Shown piece by piece: positions 17,656 to 26,507 of a stretch of 64,000 nt of DNA. The notes under the pieces are model-generated. The model was not told the DNA's origin. It saw only the letters and a program-made list of their open reading frames with translations, and ran no database searches. Made by a program: the position numbers and the translations under genes. This stretch comes from JACCZX01 sp963824935 (lineage in GTDB: Bacteria; Pseudomonadota; Gammaproteobacteria; Burkholderiales; Burkholderiaceae_F). Within the stretch, counting starts at the first letter, position 1; every line of letters begins with the position of its first letter. Location: NCBI GenBank assembly GCA_963824935.1, contig CAWGRF010000022.1, positions 34,009 to 98,008 on the forward strand, read 5' to 3'.

Positions 17656-18786
17656 TCAAGCGCCGCGCATGCGGTCGCGCGCGAACTCAACCCGAAATTC
17701 GCCAAAGCGCTTTCCCGCAATTGCAGCGCGCGCCTGTTTCATCAGATTCAGGTAGTAATGCAGGTTATGAATCGTATTCAACCGCGCTCCCAGAATCTCA
17801 TTGACCCGTTGTAAATGGTGCAGATACGAGCGCGAGAACGTTCGACAGGTAGGGCAGCCGCAGGTTTCATCGAGCGGCGCGGTGTCGGTGCGATAGCGGC
17901 TGTTGCGCAGCTTGATGTCGCCATAGCGGGTGAAGAGCCAACCGTTACGCGCATTGCGCGTCGGCAGCACGCAATCGAACATGTCAATGCCGGCGTCGAT
18001 CGCCTCGATCAGGTCTTCCGGTGTGCCGACCCCCATCAGATAGCGCGGCGCGTGCGCCGGCATTGCTGGTGCGGTGTGCGCCAGGATGCGCAGCATCTCC
18101 TCCTTGGGCTCGCCCACCGACAGGCCGCCGATCGCGTAACCGTCGAAACCGATGTCGATCAGACCGGCGAGCGATTCGTCACGCAGCGTCTCAAACATGC
18201 CGCCCTGCACGATGCCGAACAGGCTGTTCGAGTTGGCGGCACGATTGAATTCATTCGCACTGCGTTGCGCCCAGCGCAGTGACAGGTGCATCGAGTCTGC
18301 CGCTTCACGCTCCGTCGCGGGCCGGCCCTCTGTCTCGTACGGCGTGCATTCGTCGAACACCATCGCAATGTCCGCGTCGAGTACGCGCTGGATGCGCATC
18401 GATTCTTCAGGCGTGAGAAAGAGCGGATCGCCGTTGACCGGCGAGGCGAACTTGACGCCTTCTTCGCTGATTTTGCGCAGTACCCCGAGCGAAAAAACCT
18501 GGAATCCGCCGGAGTCGGTGAGTAACGGGCGCGGCCAACCCATGAATCGATGCAGGCCATCGTGCACAGAAATCACGTCCAACCCCGGGCGCAACCAAAG
18601 ATGAAACGTATTGCCGAGGACGATCTGTGCGCCGATGTCGATCAATTCGTCGGGGTCCATCGCCTTGACAGTGCCGTAGGTTCCCACCGGCATGAAAACC
18701 GGGGTATCGACGACGCCGTGCGCGAGAGTCAAGCGGCCCGCACGCGCCCGGCCATCATGCGCGACCACCTCGAACGCCAGACTCAT
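17656..18786 (-). CDS. tgt: tRNA-guanine(34) transglycosylase
   Basis: The product has 376 residues (E. coli 375). It swaps G34 for preQ1 in tRNAs with GUN anticodons. TDSGGFQVFSLG holds the general acid/base Asp (91), GVGTPEDLIEAIDAGIDMFD and CVLPTRNARNG hold the nucleophile Asp region, and CGCPTCRTFSRSYLHH is the Zn site. The ATG overlaps the queA stop by 4 bases, so the two are coupled. Confidence 0.97.
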   Translation of the reverse strand: MSLAFEVVAHDGRARAGRLTLAHGVVDTPVFMPVGTYGTVKAMDPDELIDIGAQIVLGNTFHLWLRPGLDVISVHDGLHRFMGWPRPLLTDSGGFQVFSLGVLRKISEEGVKFASPVNGDPLFLTPEESMRIQRVLDADIAMVFDECTPYETEGRPATEREAADSMHLSLRWAQRSANEFNRAANSNSLFGIVQGGMFETLRDESLAGLIDIGFDGYAIGGLSVGEPKEEMLRILAHTAPAMPAHAPRYLMGVGTPEDLIEAIDAGIDMFDCVLPTRNARNGWLFTRYGDIKLRNSRYRTDTAPLDETCGCPTCRTFSRSYLHHLQRVNEILGARLNTIHNLHYYLNLMKQARAAIAGKRFGEFRVEFARDRMRGA

Positions 18787-19802
18787 TGCGCACGCTCCAG
18801 CAGCATCGCATCACCGTAGCTGAAAAACCGGTAACGCTGCTCGATTGCGTGCGCGTATGCAGCTCGAAGCCGATCGAGGCCGGCGAACGCGCACACGAGC
18901 ATCAGCAGAGTCGACTTCGGCAGATGAAAATTGGTCAGCAGCAAGTCGACAACGCGAAATCGATAGCCCGGCGTGATGAACAGCGCCGTTTCGCTCGTAC
19001 CGGTACGCACTCGGGCCTCCGGCGCACCATCGACCGCCGATTCGATGGCCCGCAAGCTGGTGGTGCCGACGGCAATGACGCGCCGTCCTGCTGCGATCGC
19101 TTCGTTGATCGCCCGCGCAGCCGCTTTGGATATTTCGTAACGCTCGGAGTGCATCCGGTGCTCGGCGATCCGCTCGACTCGCACCGGCTGAAACGTGCCG
19201 GCGCCGACATGCAACGTCAGGTGCGCGAGCTCGACACCGCTTTCGCGCAAACGAGCTAGCAGCTGTTCGGTGAAGTGAAGTCCGGCGGTCGGTGCGGCGA
19301 CCGCGCCCGGCCGCGCTGCGTACACCGTTTGATAGCGGCTCGCGTCGGTCGAATCGGGCGCGTGATCGATGTACGGTGGAAGTGGCACCCGTCCGTGCTG
19401 CGCCAGCGCGTCGAGTACATCGCAATCAAAACGCAGTACGAAGAAATCATCCTGCCGCCCCTCAACGGTGGCCTGCACGGCTTCATCGAAGATGAAACGT
19501 GCACCACGCGATGGCGTGTGGCTGGTGCGCACCATCGCCAGCGCGAGTGTGGGTTCGAGCACGCGCTCGACCAGCGCCTCCACCTTGCCGCCGCTCGGCT
19601 TGCGTCCCAGCAGACGCGCGTTGATCACTTTCGTGTCGTTGAATACGAGCAGATCACCGGGCCGCAGCAACTGTTCTATGTCTCCAAAGCGCCGATCCGC
19701 GAGTCCGTCGCGCGCCACATGCAGCAACCGGCTCGCCGCACGATCAGCCAGCGGATGCTGCGCAATCAATTCGCGCGGCAACTCGAAAGTCGAAATCGGC
19801 AA
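18783..19802 (-). CDS. queA: S-adenosylmethionine:tRNA ribosyltransferase-isomerase
   Basis: The product has 339 residues. It builds epoxyqueuosine on preQ1-tRNA using the ribosyl part of SAM, the step after Tgt. Conserved motifs include FELPRELIAQHPL, DLLVFNDTKVINARL, PTAGLHFTEQLL and LLTNFHLPKSTLLMLV. It is the first gene of queA-tgt. The final queuosine gene, queG, is at 40.7 kb in this window. Confidence 0.97.
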   Translation of the reverse strand: MPISTFELPRELIAQHPLADRAASRLLHVARDGLADRRFGDIEQLLRPGDLLVFNDTKVINARLLGRKPSGGKVEALVERVLEPTLALAMVRTSHTPSRGARFIFDEAVQATVEGRQDDFFVLRFDCDVLDALAQHGRVPLPPYIDHAPDSTDASRYQTVYAARPGAVAAPTAGLHFTEQLLARLRESGVELAHLTLHVGAGTFQPVRVERIAEHRMHSERYEISKAAARAINEAIAAGRRVIAVGTTSLRAIESAVDGAPEARVRTGTSETALFITPGYRFRVVDLLLTNFHLPKSTLLMLVCAFAGLDRLRAAYAHAIEQRYRFFSYGDAMLLERAQ

Positions 19803-19876
19803 GAGTCAGTTCGGTGTCGATCTGCATGGCTTTACCGGCCACTATTACTGATGGTAGCCGCTTGGCCACCCAGCAA

Positions 19877-20404
19877 CTAAGCGCCGAGATTGCGGTAGTA
19901 GTAGGTGGTGCTGCACAGGCCGCCTTGCGGGAACAAGGCGTAGCCGGGGATATCACCCACACGCACCCAACCCAGGCGCTCGTACAGGCGTGCGGCGTCG
20001 CCTTCGGTGACGGCGTCGAGCACCAGCAGTGTCTTGCCGCATTCGCGCGCCGTGGCTTCGGCGGCTCGCATCAGCGCCGCTCCTAGCCCTTGGCGGCGGG
20101 CGCGGCGATGCACCAGCATCTTCGACAGATCGGCGCGGTGCGGTTGGTTCTCGGGCAGGTCGAACACCAACTGCACGGTGCCGCACGCGCCTTGCGCATC
20201 TTCGGCGACCAGCAGCGCGCGTTCACCCGCAGCCACGCCTTGCGCCACTCGGCGCCAGAACGCCACGGCGCGCTCGCGCGTCAGCGGGTGCATGAAGCTC
20301 ACCGACGCACCGCCTTCGACGCAATCGATCAACACGTCGGCGAGTGCGTCGATCTGCGCCTCATCGAGCACCTGCAGGCGTCGTAGCGACCAGGGTGTCA
20401 TCAT
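19877..20404 (-). CDS. GNAT family N-acetyltransferase
   Basis: The product has 175 residues. The acetyl-CoA loop is LVHRRARRQGLGAALM and the C-terminal LLVLDAVTEGDAARLYERLGW follows it. It resembles the small GNATs near tabtoxin/PAT-type acetyltransferases. The substrate is unknown. The DUF1697 gene ends 12 bases upstream on the same strand. Confidence 0.9.
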   Translation of the reverse strand: MMTPWSLRRLQVLDEAQIDALADVLIDCVEGGASVSFMHPLTRERAVAFWRRVAQGVAAGERALLVAEDAQGACGTVQLVFDLPENQPHRADLSKMLVHRRARRQGLGAALMRAAEATARECGKTLLVLDAVTEGDAARLYERLGWVRVGDIPGYALFPQGGLCSTTYYYRNLGA

Positions 20405-20416
20405 CGTCTCGAGGAG

Positions 20417-20962
20417 TTAGGCAGCACGTTGCCGCAGCAGAGCATGGATTTTCTCGATGGTGGCCCAGTTGCGTGTGGTTCCTGACCGATCGAGCTTACT
20501 GAGCAAGGCAACGGCTACCTTGCTCTCGAGGATGCCGTTCTCGCACCAGACGTATGCCGCGTGTTTGCCCACGTGCATCTGCTCGGACGCCCACTCTGCC
20601 CTGGCCAATGGTTCGAGCGCTGCCAGTGACTTCGTACTGTTGGTCAGAGCGACGAGCAGGCGGGACGGATCGGTAGCGGTGGCTGCGAGCTTGTTGCCTG
20701 CCACGACATCGGCTATGTCCTTGGCCGACTTGACGATGACCAAGGCTTCCACACCCAGTTGACTGGCAACCGCAGATTGAATGCGCTCGGCGTGACTCGC
20801 CTGAGAACTCGCAGGTCCATCAAAGACCGCGTTGCCGCTGTTCAACAGGGTTTGCACGTTGGTATACCCAAGCGACGCAAGCAGGGCACGCAGGTCGGCC
20901 ATCGCTACGCGCTTGGCGCGGCCTACGTTTATGCCTCGAAGCAGAGCGACGAAACGAGCCAC
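20417..20962 (-). CDS. DUF1697 family protein
   Basis: The product has 181 residues, the normal length. The opening FVALLRGINVG and the segments ALLASLGYTNVQTLLNSGNAVF and EKIHALL near the end are diagnostic of DUF1697. The function is not known. It is cytoplasmic, with no signal peptide. It is followed by the GNAT gene and preceded by a cupin gene 30 bases upstream, all on the minus strand. Confidence 0.92.
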   Translation of the reverse strand: MARFVALLRGINVGRAKRVAMADLRALLASLGYTNVQTLLNSGNAVFDGPASSQASHAERIQSAVASQLGVEALVIVKSAKDIADVVAGNKLAATATDPSRLLVALTNSTKSLAALEPLARAEWASEQMHVGKHAAYVWCENGILESKVAVALLSKLDRSGTTRNWATIEKIHALLRQRAA

Positions 20963-20992
20963 CTTAGCTGCGAGCGACAGCGCCTGTTCGCT

Positions 20993-21454
20993 TCACACCT
21001 TCCCCGACTTGATCACCGTTCCGTCATCGTTGAGCAGTCGCCATGTATCGCCCTCGGTGTACAGAATCCTTCCCACATCGGGGTAATGGCAAACGTCGTC
21101 TGTCACTCGTGTACCTACGATCAGATAGGTACAGGGTGCCCTCGTGCGATTGACGACCTGATGGGCGTTTGCCATACCTGCAGGCCAGCAGGCCGCGTCG
21201 CCCGGACGAAGTACATGAGCGCCATCGTCCTCGATGAGGGTCGCTTCGCCGGAAAGCATGTAGAGGAACTCGTCTTCCTCCTCATGCCAGTGTCGCTCGG
21301 AAGATCGCGAGCCGGGTTGTAACGTCTCGACGTACGCGCCGAACTGCGTCAAGCCGCCCGCATCGGAGTAGCGCAGCGACTCGAAAGCGCCGAACCGCTC
21401 CGCGCGCCCCTCGATCCCCCGATCAGCCCGTGGTTGACCTTTTCGAATGATCAT
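20993..21454 (-). CDS. Cupin domain protein
   Basis: From ATG 21454, with GGAG 8 bases upstream, the product has 153 residues. The two cupin motifs are visible: SERHWHEEEDEFLYMLSGE (metal ligands H, H, E) and VLRPGDAACWPAGMANAHQV (distal His). The C-terminus RILYTEGDTWRLLNDDGTV is common in this small cupin group. The substrate is unknown. It lies in a run of small minus-strand genes. Confidence 0.9.
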   Translation of the reverse strand: MIIRKGQPRADRGIEGRAERFGAFESLRYSDAGGLTQFGAYVETLQPGSRSSERHWHEEEDEFLYMLSGEATLIEDDGAHVLRPGDAACWPAGMANAHQVVNRTRAPCTYLIVGTRVTDDVCHYPDVGRILYTEGDTWRLLNDDGTVIKSGKV

Positions 21455-21514
21455 CTGGATCGCTCCGGGCACCCAACTGCCCGATCAGCCGCTAGGTGCC
21501 GCTTTCCTACAGGT

Positions 21515-21688
21515 TCACTCTGGTTCGAGCATGGCATCGCGCGAAGCCGCGTTGGCAAGTCCGACCATTGAGATCTCGTTCCGTGCATTCCAGAAGACGA
21601 CTCGCCGAACGAGACTGCGCTGCTCGTTCCAGAGGTCTAGAACGAATGCCTCGGCTTCATCGAGAATCGCTCGGCTGTGGACCTTCAT
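21515..21688 (-). CDS. Short unknown protein overlapping the DUF1330 gene
   Basis: An ATG at 21688 opens a 57-residue frame (MKVHSRAILDEAEAFVLDLW..., ending AASRDAMLEPE). It overlaps the 3' end of the DUF1330 gene by 32 bases in another frame and ends 60 bases before the cupin start. The composition is balanced and protein-like (EAEAFVLDLWNEQ, RRVVFWNARNEI). The gap is otherwise empty. I do not recognise it. It could also be the displaced tail of the DUF1330 protein after a frameshift. Confidence 0.4.
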   Translation of the reverse strand: MKVHSRAILDEAEAFVLDLWNEQRSLVRRVVFWNARNEISMVGLANAASRDAMLEPE

Positions 21689-21971
21689 AGCCCTCGATGA
21701 TGATCAGATCGGCTGTTGACACCGGTTGCCGGAGCTTGAGTGCCTGTTGGTATTCAGATGACTTCCAGCAATCGACTGCAGCGTCGTAAGAAGGAAACTC
21801 GATCACCGCGTTGCGAGTGCGGCTGCTTCCCTCGGGGTTTTCGAAGCGGCCCGCACGCACCAAGAAGCGCGCACCGTACTTCTTAAATGGCGCGGCATTG
21901 GCTGCGATGTAGGCCTTGTACTTTTCCTGATCAGCAACGTCGACGCGTACGACCCAGTATCCCTTTGGCAT
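21657..21971 (-). CDS. DUF1330 family protein
   Basis: The product has 104 residues. YWVVRVDVADQEKYKAYI, then KYGARFLVRAGRFENPEG, and IEFPSYDAAVDCWKSSEYQ are the hallmarks of DUF1330, small ferredoxin-like (dimeric alpha/beta barrel) proteins of unknown function. It is the first of a run of small genes (unknown, cupin, DUF1697, GNAT) on the minus strand. Confidence 0.93.
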   Translation of the reverse strand: MPKGYWVVRVDVADQEKYKAYIAANAAPFKKYGARFLVRAGRFENPEGSSRTRNAVIEFPSYDAAVDCWKSSEYQQALKLRQPVSTADLIIIEGYEGPQPSDSR

Positions 21972-22059
21972 AGCTTCCTTCAGTTGCGAGTGACGAGGTT
22001 GTTGAATGATGCCCGACGTGGAGGCGACTCACCGCTTCGTAATGCCGGCAAGTGTCGCA

Positions 22060-23760
22060 TCAGGGTTTCCAGTCCACCGAGTGCTCTTCGAGGTAGGCGT
22101 CGATGGCAGCACCCATCGTGGGATAAAAGTTCGCGGCACCGAAACGGTCGAACAGTTCGAAGCGCTTCAGCTTGTCTTTGACCGGATCCTTCATTTCTGC
22201 GAACCGCAGCTCGATGTTTGATTCGCGCAGGGTCTGCACGAGCTCGACCAGCATGTCCGCCGAAGTGACATCGATGCTGGTGACCGGCTCGGCAGCCACG
22301 ATGATCCTTCGCACGGGTGTCGGCGATGCCACCACGGCTTCCAGTACGCGCTGGTGAAACAGCTCGGCATTGGCGAAGAACAGCGGTGCATCCCAACGAA
22401 ACATCACCAGTCCGGGTATCAGCCGCGCATCGGGATAGCGCTTGATGTCGTGGTAGCCGCGGACGCCGTCGACTCGACCGAGCACCGCGTAATGGGGCCG
22501 CCAGCCATCCCACAGGAATTCGATGACGGCGAGCACGATTGCGATGCCGATGCCGGGAATCACGCCGAAGACGGCGACGCCGACAAAGCAGGCGACGGAC
22601 AGCCAGAACTCCCATTGCTGGATGCGGAAGATGCGGCGCAGGTCTGCGAACTCGAAGAGGCCGATGGCCGCGGCAATCACCACCGCCGCCAGTGCACTGC
22701 TCGGAAGATCCTTGAGCAGATTGGGTGCGAACACCAGGAGCAGCGCGACGGCGATGGCGCCGACCACGCCAGTGAGCTGCGTCTTCGAGCCCGCGGCTTC
22801 GGCGACGGGCGTGCGCGACGAGCTGCTGCTGATCGGAAATCCCTGGAACAATCCCGCGGCGAGATTGGCAGCCCCCAGGCCGATCATCTCCTGGTTCGGA
22901 TCCACGGGGGTGCGGATCTTGGCTGCATACGTACGCGAAAGAACGCTGGTGTCGGCGAACGCCACCATCGCGACGGCGCAACCGCCAATCACCACCTGAC
23001 TGAGGTCGGCAAGACTGATCAACGGCAGCGTGAAGGACGGCAACCCTTGTGGCAGCGGACCCAGCACCTTTACCGCCGCCGTCTGGTCGAGGCCCAACAC
23101 ACCAACCACGATGGTGGCGGCCACAACGGCGATCAGGAGCCCGGGAATCCGCTTGAAGGGCTTGAGCAACAGGATCGCCGCCAGCGTGCCCGCGCCTACC
23201 GCGAAGGCGGTCCAGTTGGCTTCGCCACCGAGGATCGATTCGACGATCTGCTTGAGATCGCGCAGCGGCCCGACGCCGTCGATCGAAAAGCCGAAGAGCT
23301 TCGGCAGCTGGCTGATCAGCACCGTGAGCGCGATGCCGTTCATGTAGCCGTAGCGGATCGGTTTCGACAGCAGCTCCGTGACGAATCCAAGCCGCATCAC
23401 GCCGATCAGGATGCACACCAGCCCCGACACGACGGCCATCATGCTTGCTATGGCCACGGCCCGCATCGGATCGCCGCCCGAGAGCGGCAGCACGACCGCG
23501 AGTATCACCGCGGCGAGCGAGGAGTCCGGCCCCAGCACCAGAATGCGGCTGGGACCGAAGAGCGCGTAGGCGAGCAGTGGAACGATAGTGGCGTACAGGC
23601 CGTAGATGCCCGGCACGCCCGAAGCCACGGCGTAGGCGATGCCCACCGGCACCAGCATCGTGGTCAGCACCAGGCCGGCCATCAGATCGTGTGGAAGCCA
23701 GCGTGCTTCGTACGTGCTGAGCATCTGCAGTCCGGGCAGCCAGCGCTTCCAGCCGTTCAT
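22060..23760 (-). CDS. SulP family anion transporter with STAS domain
   Basis: From ATG 23760, with AGGACAAGG just upstream, the product has 566 residues. The N-terminus MNGWKRWLPGLQMLSTYE and the first helices AGLVLTTMLVPVGIAYA are typical of SulP. About 10-12 hydrophobic segments follow. The C-terminal 130 residues form a cytoplasmic STAS domain (VTSIDVTSADMLVEL). SulP proteins carry sulfate, bicarbonate or dicarboxylates; the substrate cannot be set here. The gene stands alone. Confidence 0.93.
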   Translation of the reverse strand: MNGWKRWLPGLQMLSTYEARWLPHDLMAGLVLTTMLVPVGIAYAVASGVPGIYGLYATIVPLLAYALFGPSRILVLGPDSSLAAVILAVVLPLSGGDPMRAVAIASMMAVVSGLVCILIGVMRLGFVTELLSKPIRYGYMNGIALTVLISQLPKLFGFSIDGVGPLRDLKQIVESILGGEANWTAFAVGAGTLAAILLLKPFKRIPGLLIAVVAATIVVGVLGLDQTAAVKVLGPLPQGLPSFTLPLISLADLSQVVIGGCAVAMVAFADTSVLSRTYAAKIRTPVDPNQEMIGLGAANLAAGLFQGFPISSSSSRTPVAEAAGSKTQLTGVVGAIAVALLLVFAPNLLKDLPSSALAAVVIAAAIGLFEFADLRRIFRIQQWEFWLSVACFVGVAVFGVIPGIGIAIVLAVIEFLWDGWRPHYAVLGRVDGVRGYHDIKRYPDARLIPGLVMFRWDAPLFFANAELFHQRVLEAVVASPTPVRRIIVAAEPVTSIDVTSADMLVELVQTLRESNIELRFAEMKDPVKDKLKRFELFDRFGAANFYPTMGAAIDAYLEEHSVDWKP

Positions 23761-23888
23761 GCCTTGTCCTTTTGAAGGTGCGTTCAATGGCAGCGACACG
23801 ATTTGCTCCGCGTGACTTAGCAATATGCCGAATCATGCATCCGCGCCTCGTGGCGCGAACAACCCAGACAACCCGAACGCCGGACTGC

Positions 23889-24191
23889 TCACCGGTTAGG
23901 TGTCACCTCCAGCCTTGGCACCAGAATAGAGTCGCCCATATGCACTTTCCGCAGCTTGAAGTTGGTGACGCCTCTGCGCAACTGCCCACTCCCGGCTAGC
24001 CCGATCAATCGCCAAAGTGGTCCAGCCTTTTCCATCCTCATTGATACGTGCACGAGCAATGTCTCCTTGTTGTGCTCGACGCGAACGCGGTGCTTGGGAT
24101 TGCCTTCTTCTTCCAGTCCGCGCACTACTCGGCCGCGAACGGGAGAGCCAACAAAGGATGTCCACCGGCTGGAATATTTCTTACGCTGCAT
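23889..24191 (-). CDS. Hypothetical basic protein
   Basis: ATG 24191 has GGAGG six bases upstream, so the product is 100 residues (MQRKKYSSRWTSFVG...). The frame is open further upstream but without a better signal. It is strongly basic (many Arg/Lys) with a beta-like stretch KETLLVHVSMRMEK. There are no membrane segments or Cys. I do not recognise a family. It lies between the SulP gene and the ZnuD-like receptor, same strand, with gaps of about 130-150 bases either side. Confidence 0.5.
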   Translation of the reverse strand: MQRKKYSSRWTSFVGSPVRGRVVRGLEEEGNPKHRVRVEHNKETLLVHVSMRMEKAGPLWRLIGLAGSGQLRRGVTNFKLRKVHMGDSILVPRLEVTPNR

Positions 24192-24343
24192 CGAAATGCC
24201 TCCAATGGCACGTAACACTGCCATCGTGCACTGCTCGCGATCATAAGTGATTGATTTCGGCTCGCCGGCAGCGAATAACACCATCGGAGAAGTGCCGCGC
24301 ACAATCCCGCGGCGTCGGATCATCGGTGCAGGCAGAGGTGCGC

Positions 24344-26413
24344 TTACAGATTCGCACGCAGTCCAAGCCAGTAGGAACGTCCCGGGAGCGGTGCGAAATC
24401 CTTCAGGAACGACGTGTGAACACGCATGTCTTCGTCGGTGAGGTTACGCACCTGCGCGTACAGCTTGATCGGTGTTACGGGCGTTGGAATCGAAACCAGC
24501 AGGCTCAGGTCGATGCGCGTGTACGCAGGCGTGCTTGTTTCTGGCACGCCATCGCGCAAATCGAAGCTCGCGGTGCGATCCTGTTCAAGCACACGCATCA
24601 GCGCGGCTTGCGCGCTCCAGACTTCGGCGCGCCAGCCGAGATCGACGCCGAAGCGCGAAGGCGAGATGCGCGGCAAATTCGCGCCGTTGTTCACGCCTGA
24701 GATCAGCTTTGCGCGCACCGTATCGCCCCAGACTCTTACTTGTGGACCGCGGGGCTCTCCAAACTCGATCTCGGCCTCGGCGCCGCGAAAACACGCGTCG
24801 TCTTGTCGATAGAACAGATTCGACAATGTCTCTTCGACATTTCCGTCTTCGTCCAGCAGGTCGGTCGTGCTGCCGTCGAACGTGCCATAGATGTAGTCGC
24901 GTATGCGGTTGGCGAACAGGCTCACTTTGCCGCGCACCGGTCCGGCGATCTTGCGCAACGAAACGTCCAGATTCACAGAGCGCTCCTTGCGCAGGCTCGG
25001 ATCGCCGATCTCGAACGCAAACGTGGCCGGATGCGCGCCGACGAAGTACAGCTCTTCCGCCAGCGGAGCCCGTTGCGAATAGGTCACCGTGCCGCCGACA
25101 TCGAAGCCTTGCGCAAATTCCCATGCAGCGCCGGCCGATGCCGAGTACAGATCGAACGTGCGCGACGGCGCGCGCGTGCCGTCTTCATAGTCTTCCTGCA
25201 CGCTATAGCGCGCCCGCTCGTAACGCGCGCCGAATTCGGTGCGCACTTGGCCGAAGCGTTGCTCCTCGACTGCGAACAGCGCGCCGAGTCGCTGCTCAGT
25301 CTCGGGCAATGTGCCTTCACCGGTCCCACGAATCTCTGCGCCCTGCAGTTGAACGCCGAGCACTCCGGTAAAGCCGCCGATCGCGCGATGCGGCAACTCG
25401 ATGCGGCCCTCGGCGGCTTTATTGGTGAATCGCGCGCCCGCCTCGCCGCTTGGCTCGAACTCGGTGTGTTCGTAATCGGTGTACGACAACTTGCTGCGCA
25501 ATCCGTTGAAGACGCCGAAGGGCTGTGTGATATCGCCTTGCAATTCCGTGCGCGTGCGCTTCAGATCGATCGTGACCGGATCCTCGGGGTTCGGAATGCC
25601 ATAGTCGGATTCGTAGCGTTGCACGGCGCCGCCAACGTTGAAGCCGGAGCCAAAAAAGCCCAGGCCGGCGGCGATCGACTGCGTGTCGGTCTTGCTGTTA
25701 GGGAGCCGATCGGCGGCGATGATATTTCCATCGGCGTCGCGTAACGGCTCGGCCAGTTCGTAATCCGAGGTGCGCTGCTTGAAACCCTCGAGCCGCCAAG
25801 CGGCGCCCTCGGCAATTGGACCCTGCAGTTCAAGCGCTCCCAAACGTTCGCGCTCGGCGGTGGTTCCGCGCAAATGCAACCCGGCGCCGAATTCGGACAA
25901 CCGCTGTTGCGGAATGCGCTGCGACACGATGTTGACCAGTCCGCCGCTCGCTCCGGAGCCATAGAGCAACGTGCCCGGCCCGCGCAGCACTTCAACCTGC
26001 TGGCTGTTAAACGTATCGGCAGCCACCCGGTGATCAGGCGACAAGCGGGATACATCGGCCACACCGAGTCCTGATTCGGTGATGCGCACGCGCGCGGCGT
26101 CCTGACCGCGAATGATCGGGCGGCCGGCGCCCGCGCCGTACGCCGACGATTGAACGCCGAGTTGGCGCGCCAGCGTTTCGCCGAGCGACGTGCCTTCCTG
26201 TAAGCGCAGCTCATCGCCGCGCAAGAGGTTGACGGGCTGCAACGAGTCGAGTTCGGTGCGCGGCAGCGGAGAGAAAGTGATGACCACGGGGTCCAGCGTT
26301 TGTGGAGGTGCCGGTGGCGAAGATTGCGCCACAGCCGGTCCGGCAGCGAGCGACGCGAGTGCGCTAAGCACGGCGCGAGCGAGCAGAGACCGCGCAAAGA
26401 GTGTTGCATTCAT
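24344..26413 (-). CDS. znuD: TonB-dependent outer-membrane receptor, ZnuD-like
   Basis: From ATG 26413 the product has 689 residues with a signal peptide ending near AVAQ-SS (about residue 30). The plug domain has PIIRGQDAARVRI, LSPDHRVAADT and QQVEVLRGPGTLLYGSG. The barrel has LRKERSVNLDVSL, NRIRDYIYG and the C-terminal NLTDEDMRVHTSFLKD ending RANL, as in the zinc receptor ZnuD. It lacks the His/Asp-rich loop of meningococcal ZnuD. Its upstream neighbour encodes a His-rich periplasmic protein, which supports zinc uptake. A short inverted repeat lies just before the start. Confidence 0.82.
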   Translation of the reverse strand: MNATLFARSLLARAVLSALASLAAGPAVAQSSPPAPPQTLDPVVITFSPLPRTELDSLQPVNLLRGDELRLQEGTSLGETLARQLGVQSSAYGAGAGRPIIRGQDAARVRITESGLGVADVSRLSPDHRVAADTFNSQQVEVLRGPGTLLYGSGASGGLVNIVSQRIPQQRLSEFGAGLHLRGTTAERERLGALELQGPIAEGAAWRLEGFKQRTSDYELAEPLRDADGNIIAADRLPNSKTDTQSIAAGLGFFGSGFNVGGAVQRYESDYGIPNPEDPVTIDLKRTRTELQGDITQPFGVFNGLRSKLSYTDYEHTEFEPSGEAGARFTNKAAEGRIELPHRAIGGFTGVLGVQLQGAEIRGTGEGTLPETEQRLGALFAVEEQRFGQVRTEFGARYERARYSVQEDYEDGTRAPSRTFDLYSASAGAAWEFAQGFDVGGTVTYSQRAPLAEELYFVGAHPATFAFEIGDPSLRKERSVNLDVSLRKIAGPVRGKVSLFANRIRDYIYGTFDGSTTDLLDEDGNVEETLSNLFYRQDDACFRGAEAEIEFGEPRGPQVRVWGDTVRAKLISGVNNGANLPRISPSRFGVDLGWRAEVWSAQAALMRVLEQDRTASFDLRDGVPETSTPAYTRIDLSLLVSIPTPVTPIKLYAQVRNLTDEDMRVHTSFLKDFAPLPGRSYWLGLRANL

Positions 26414-26439
26414 TCTTGGTTCCATCCCATGCGTAAAGC

Positions 26440-26458
26440 GCGTTCGAAAATCGAACGC
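26440..26458. repeat. Perfect 8-bp inverted repeat with 3-base loop
   Basis: GCGTTCGA-AAA-TCGAACGC lies 27 bases before the receptor ATG, between the His-rich gene and znuD. It could be an operator or a small RNA hairpin setting the ratio of the two proteins. It does not match the AT-rich Zur box pattern known from other proteobacteria, and it has no U-run. Confidence 0.45.
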
Positions 26459-26507
26459 AAACGCCAGCGCGCGCGATGCGCATCGGGCGACGAGTTATGC
26501 GGGGAAG

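Noticed and set aside
22354..23775. Plus-strand 473-codon frame
   Set aside because: It is the antisense of the SulP gene; composition is His/Gln/Arg-rich as expected for such shadows.
21980..23836. Minus-strand 618-codon frame
   Set aside because: It is antisense-frame shadow of the SulP gene, Arg/His-rich without any domain; the SulP frame has all family motifs.
24192..24323. N-terminal extension of the hypothetical protein at 23889
   Set aside because: The frame is open, but GGAGG lies just before ATG 24191, so the shorter start is favoured.
24740..25744. Plus-strand 334-codon frame
   Set aside because: It is antisense to the ZnuD-like receptor, with no signal peptide or domain.
26440..26458. 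Zur operator
   Set aside because: The inverted repeat is GC-rich at its arms and does not resemble the AT-rich palindromes known for Zur; kept only as a repeat.
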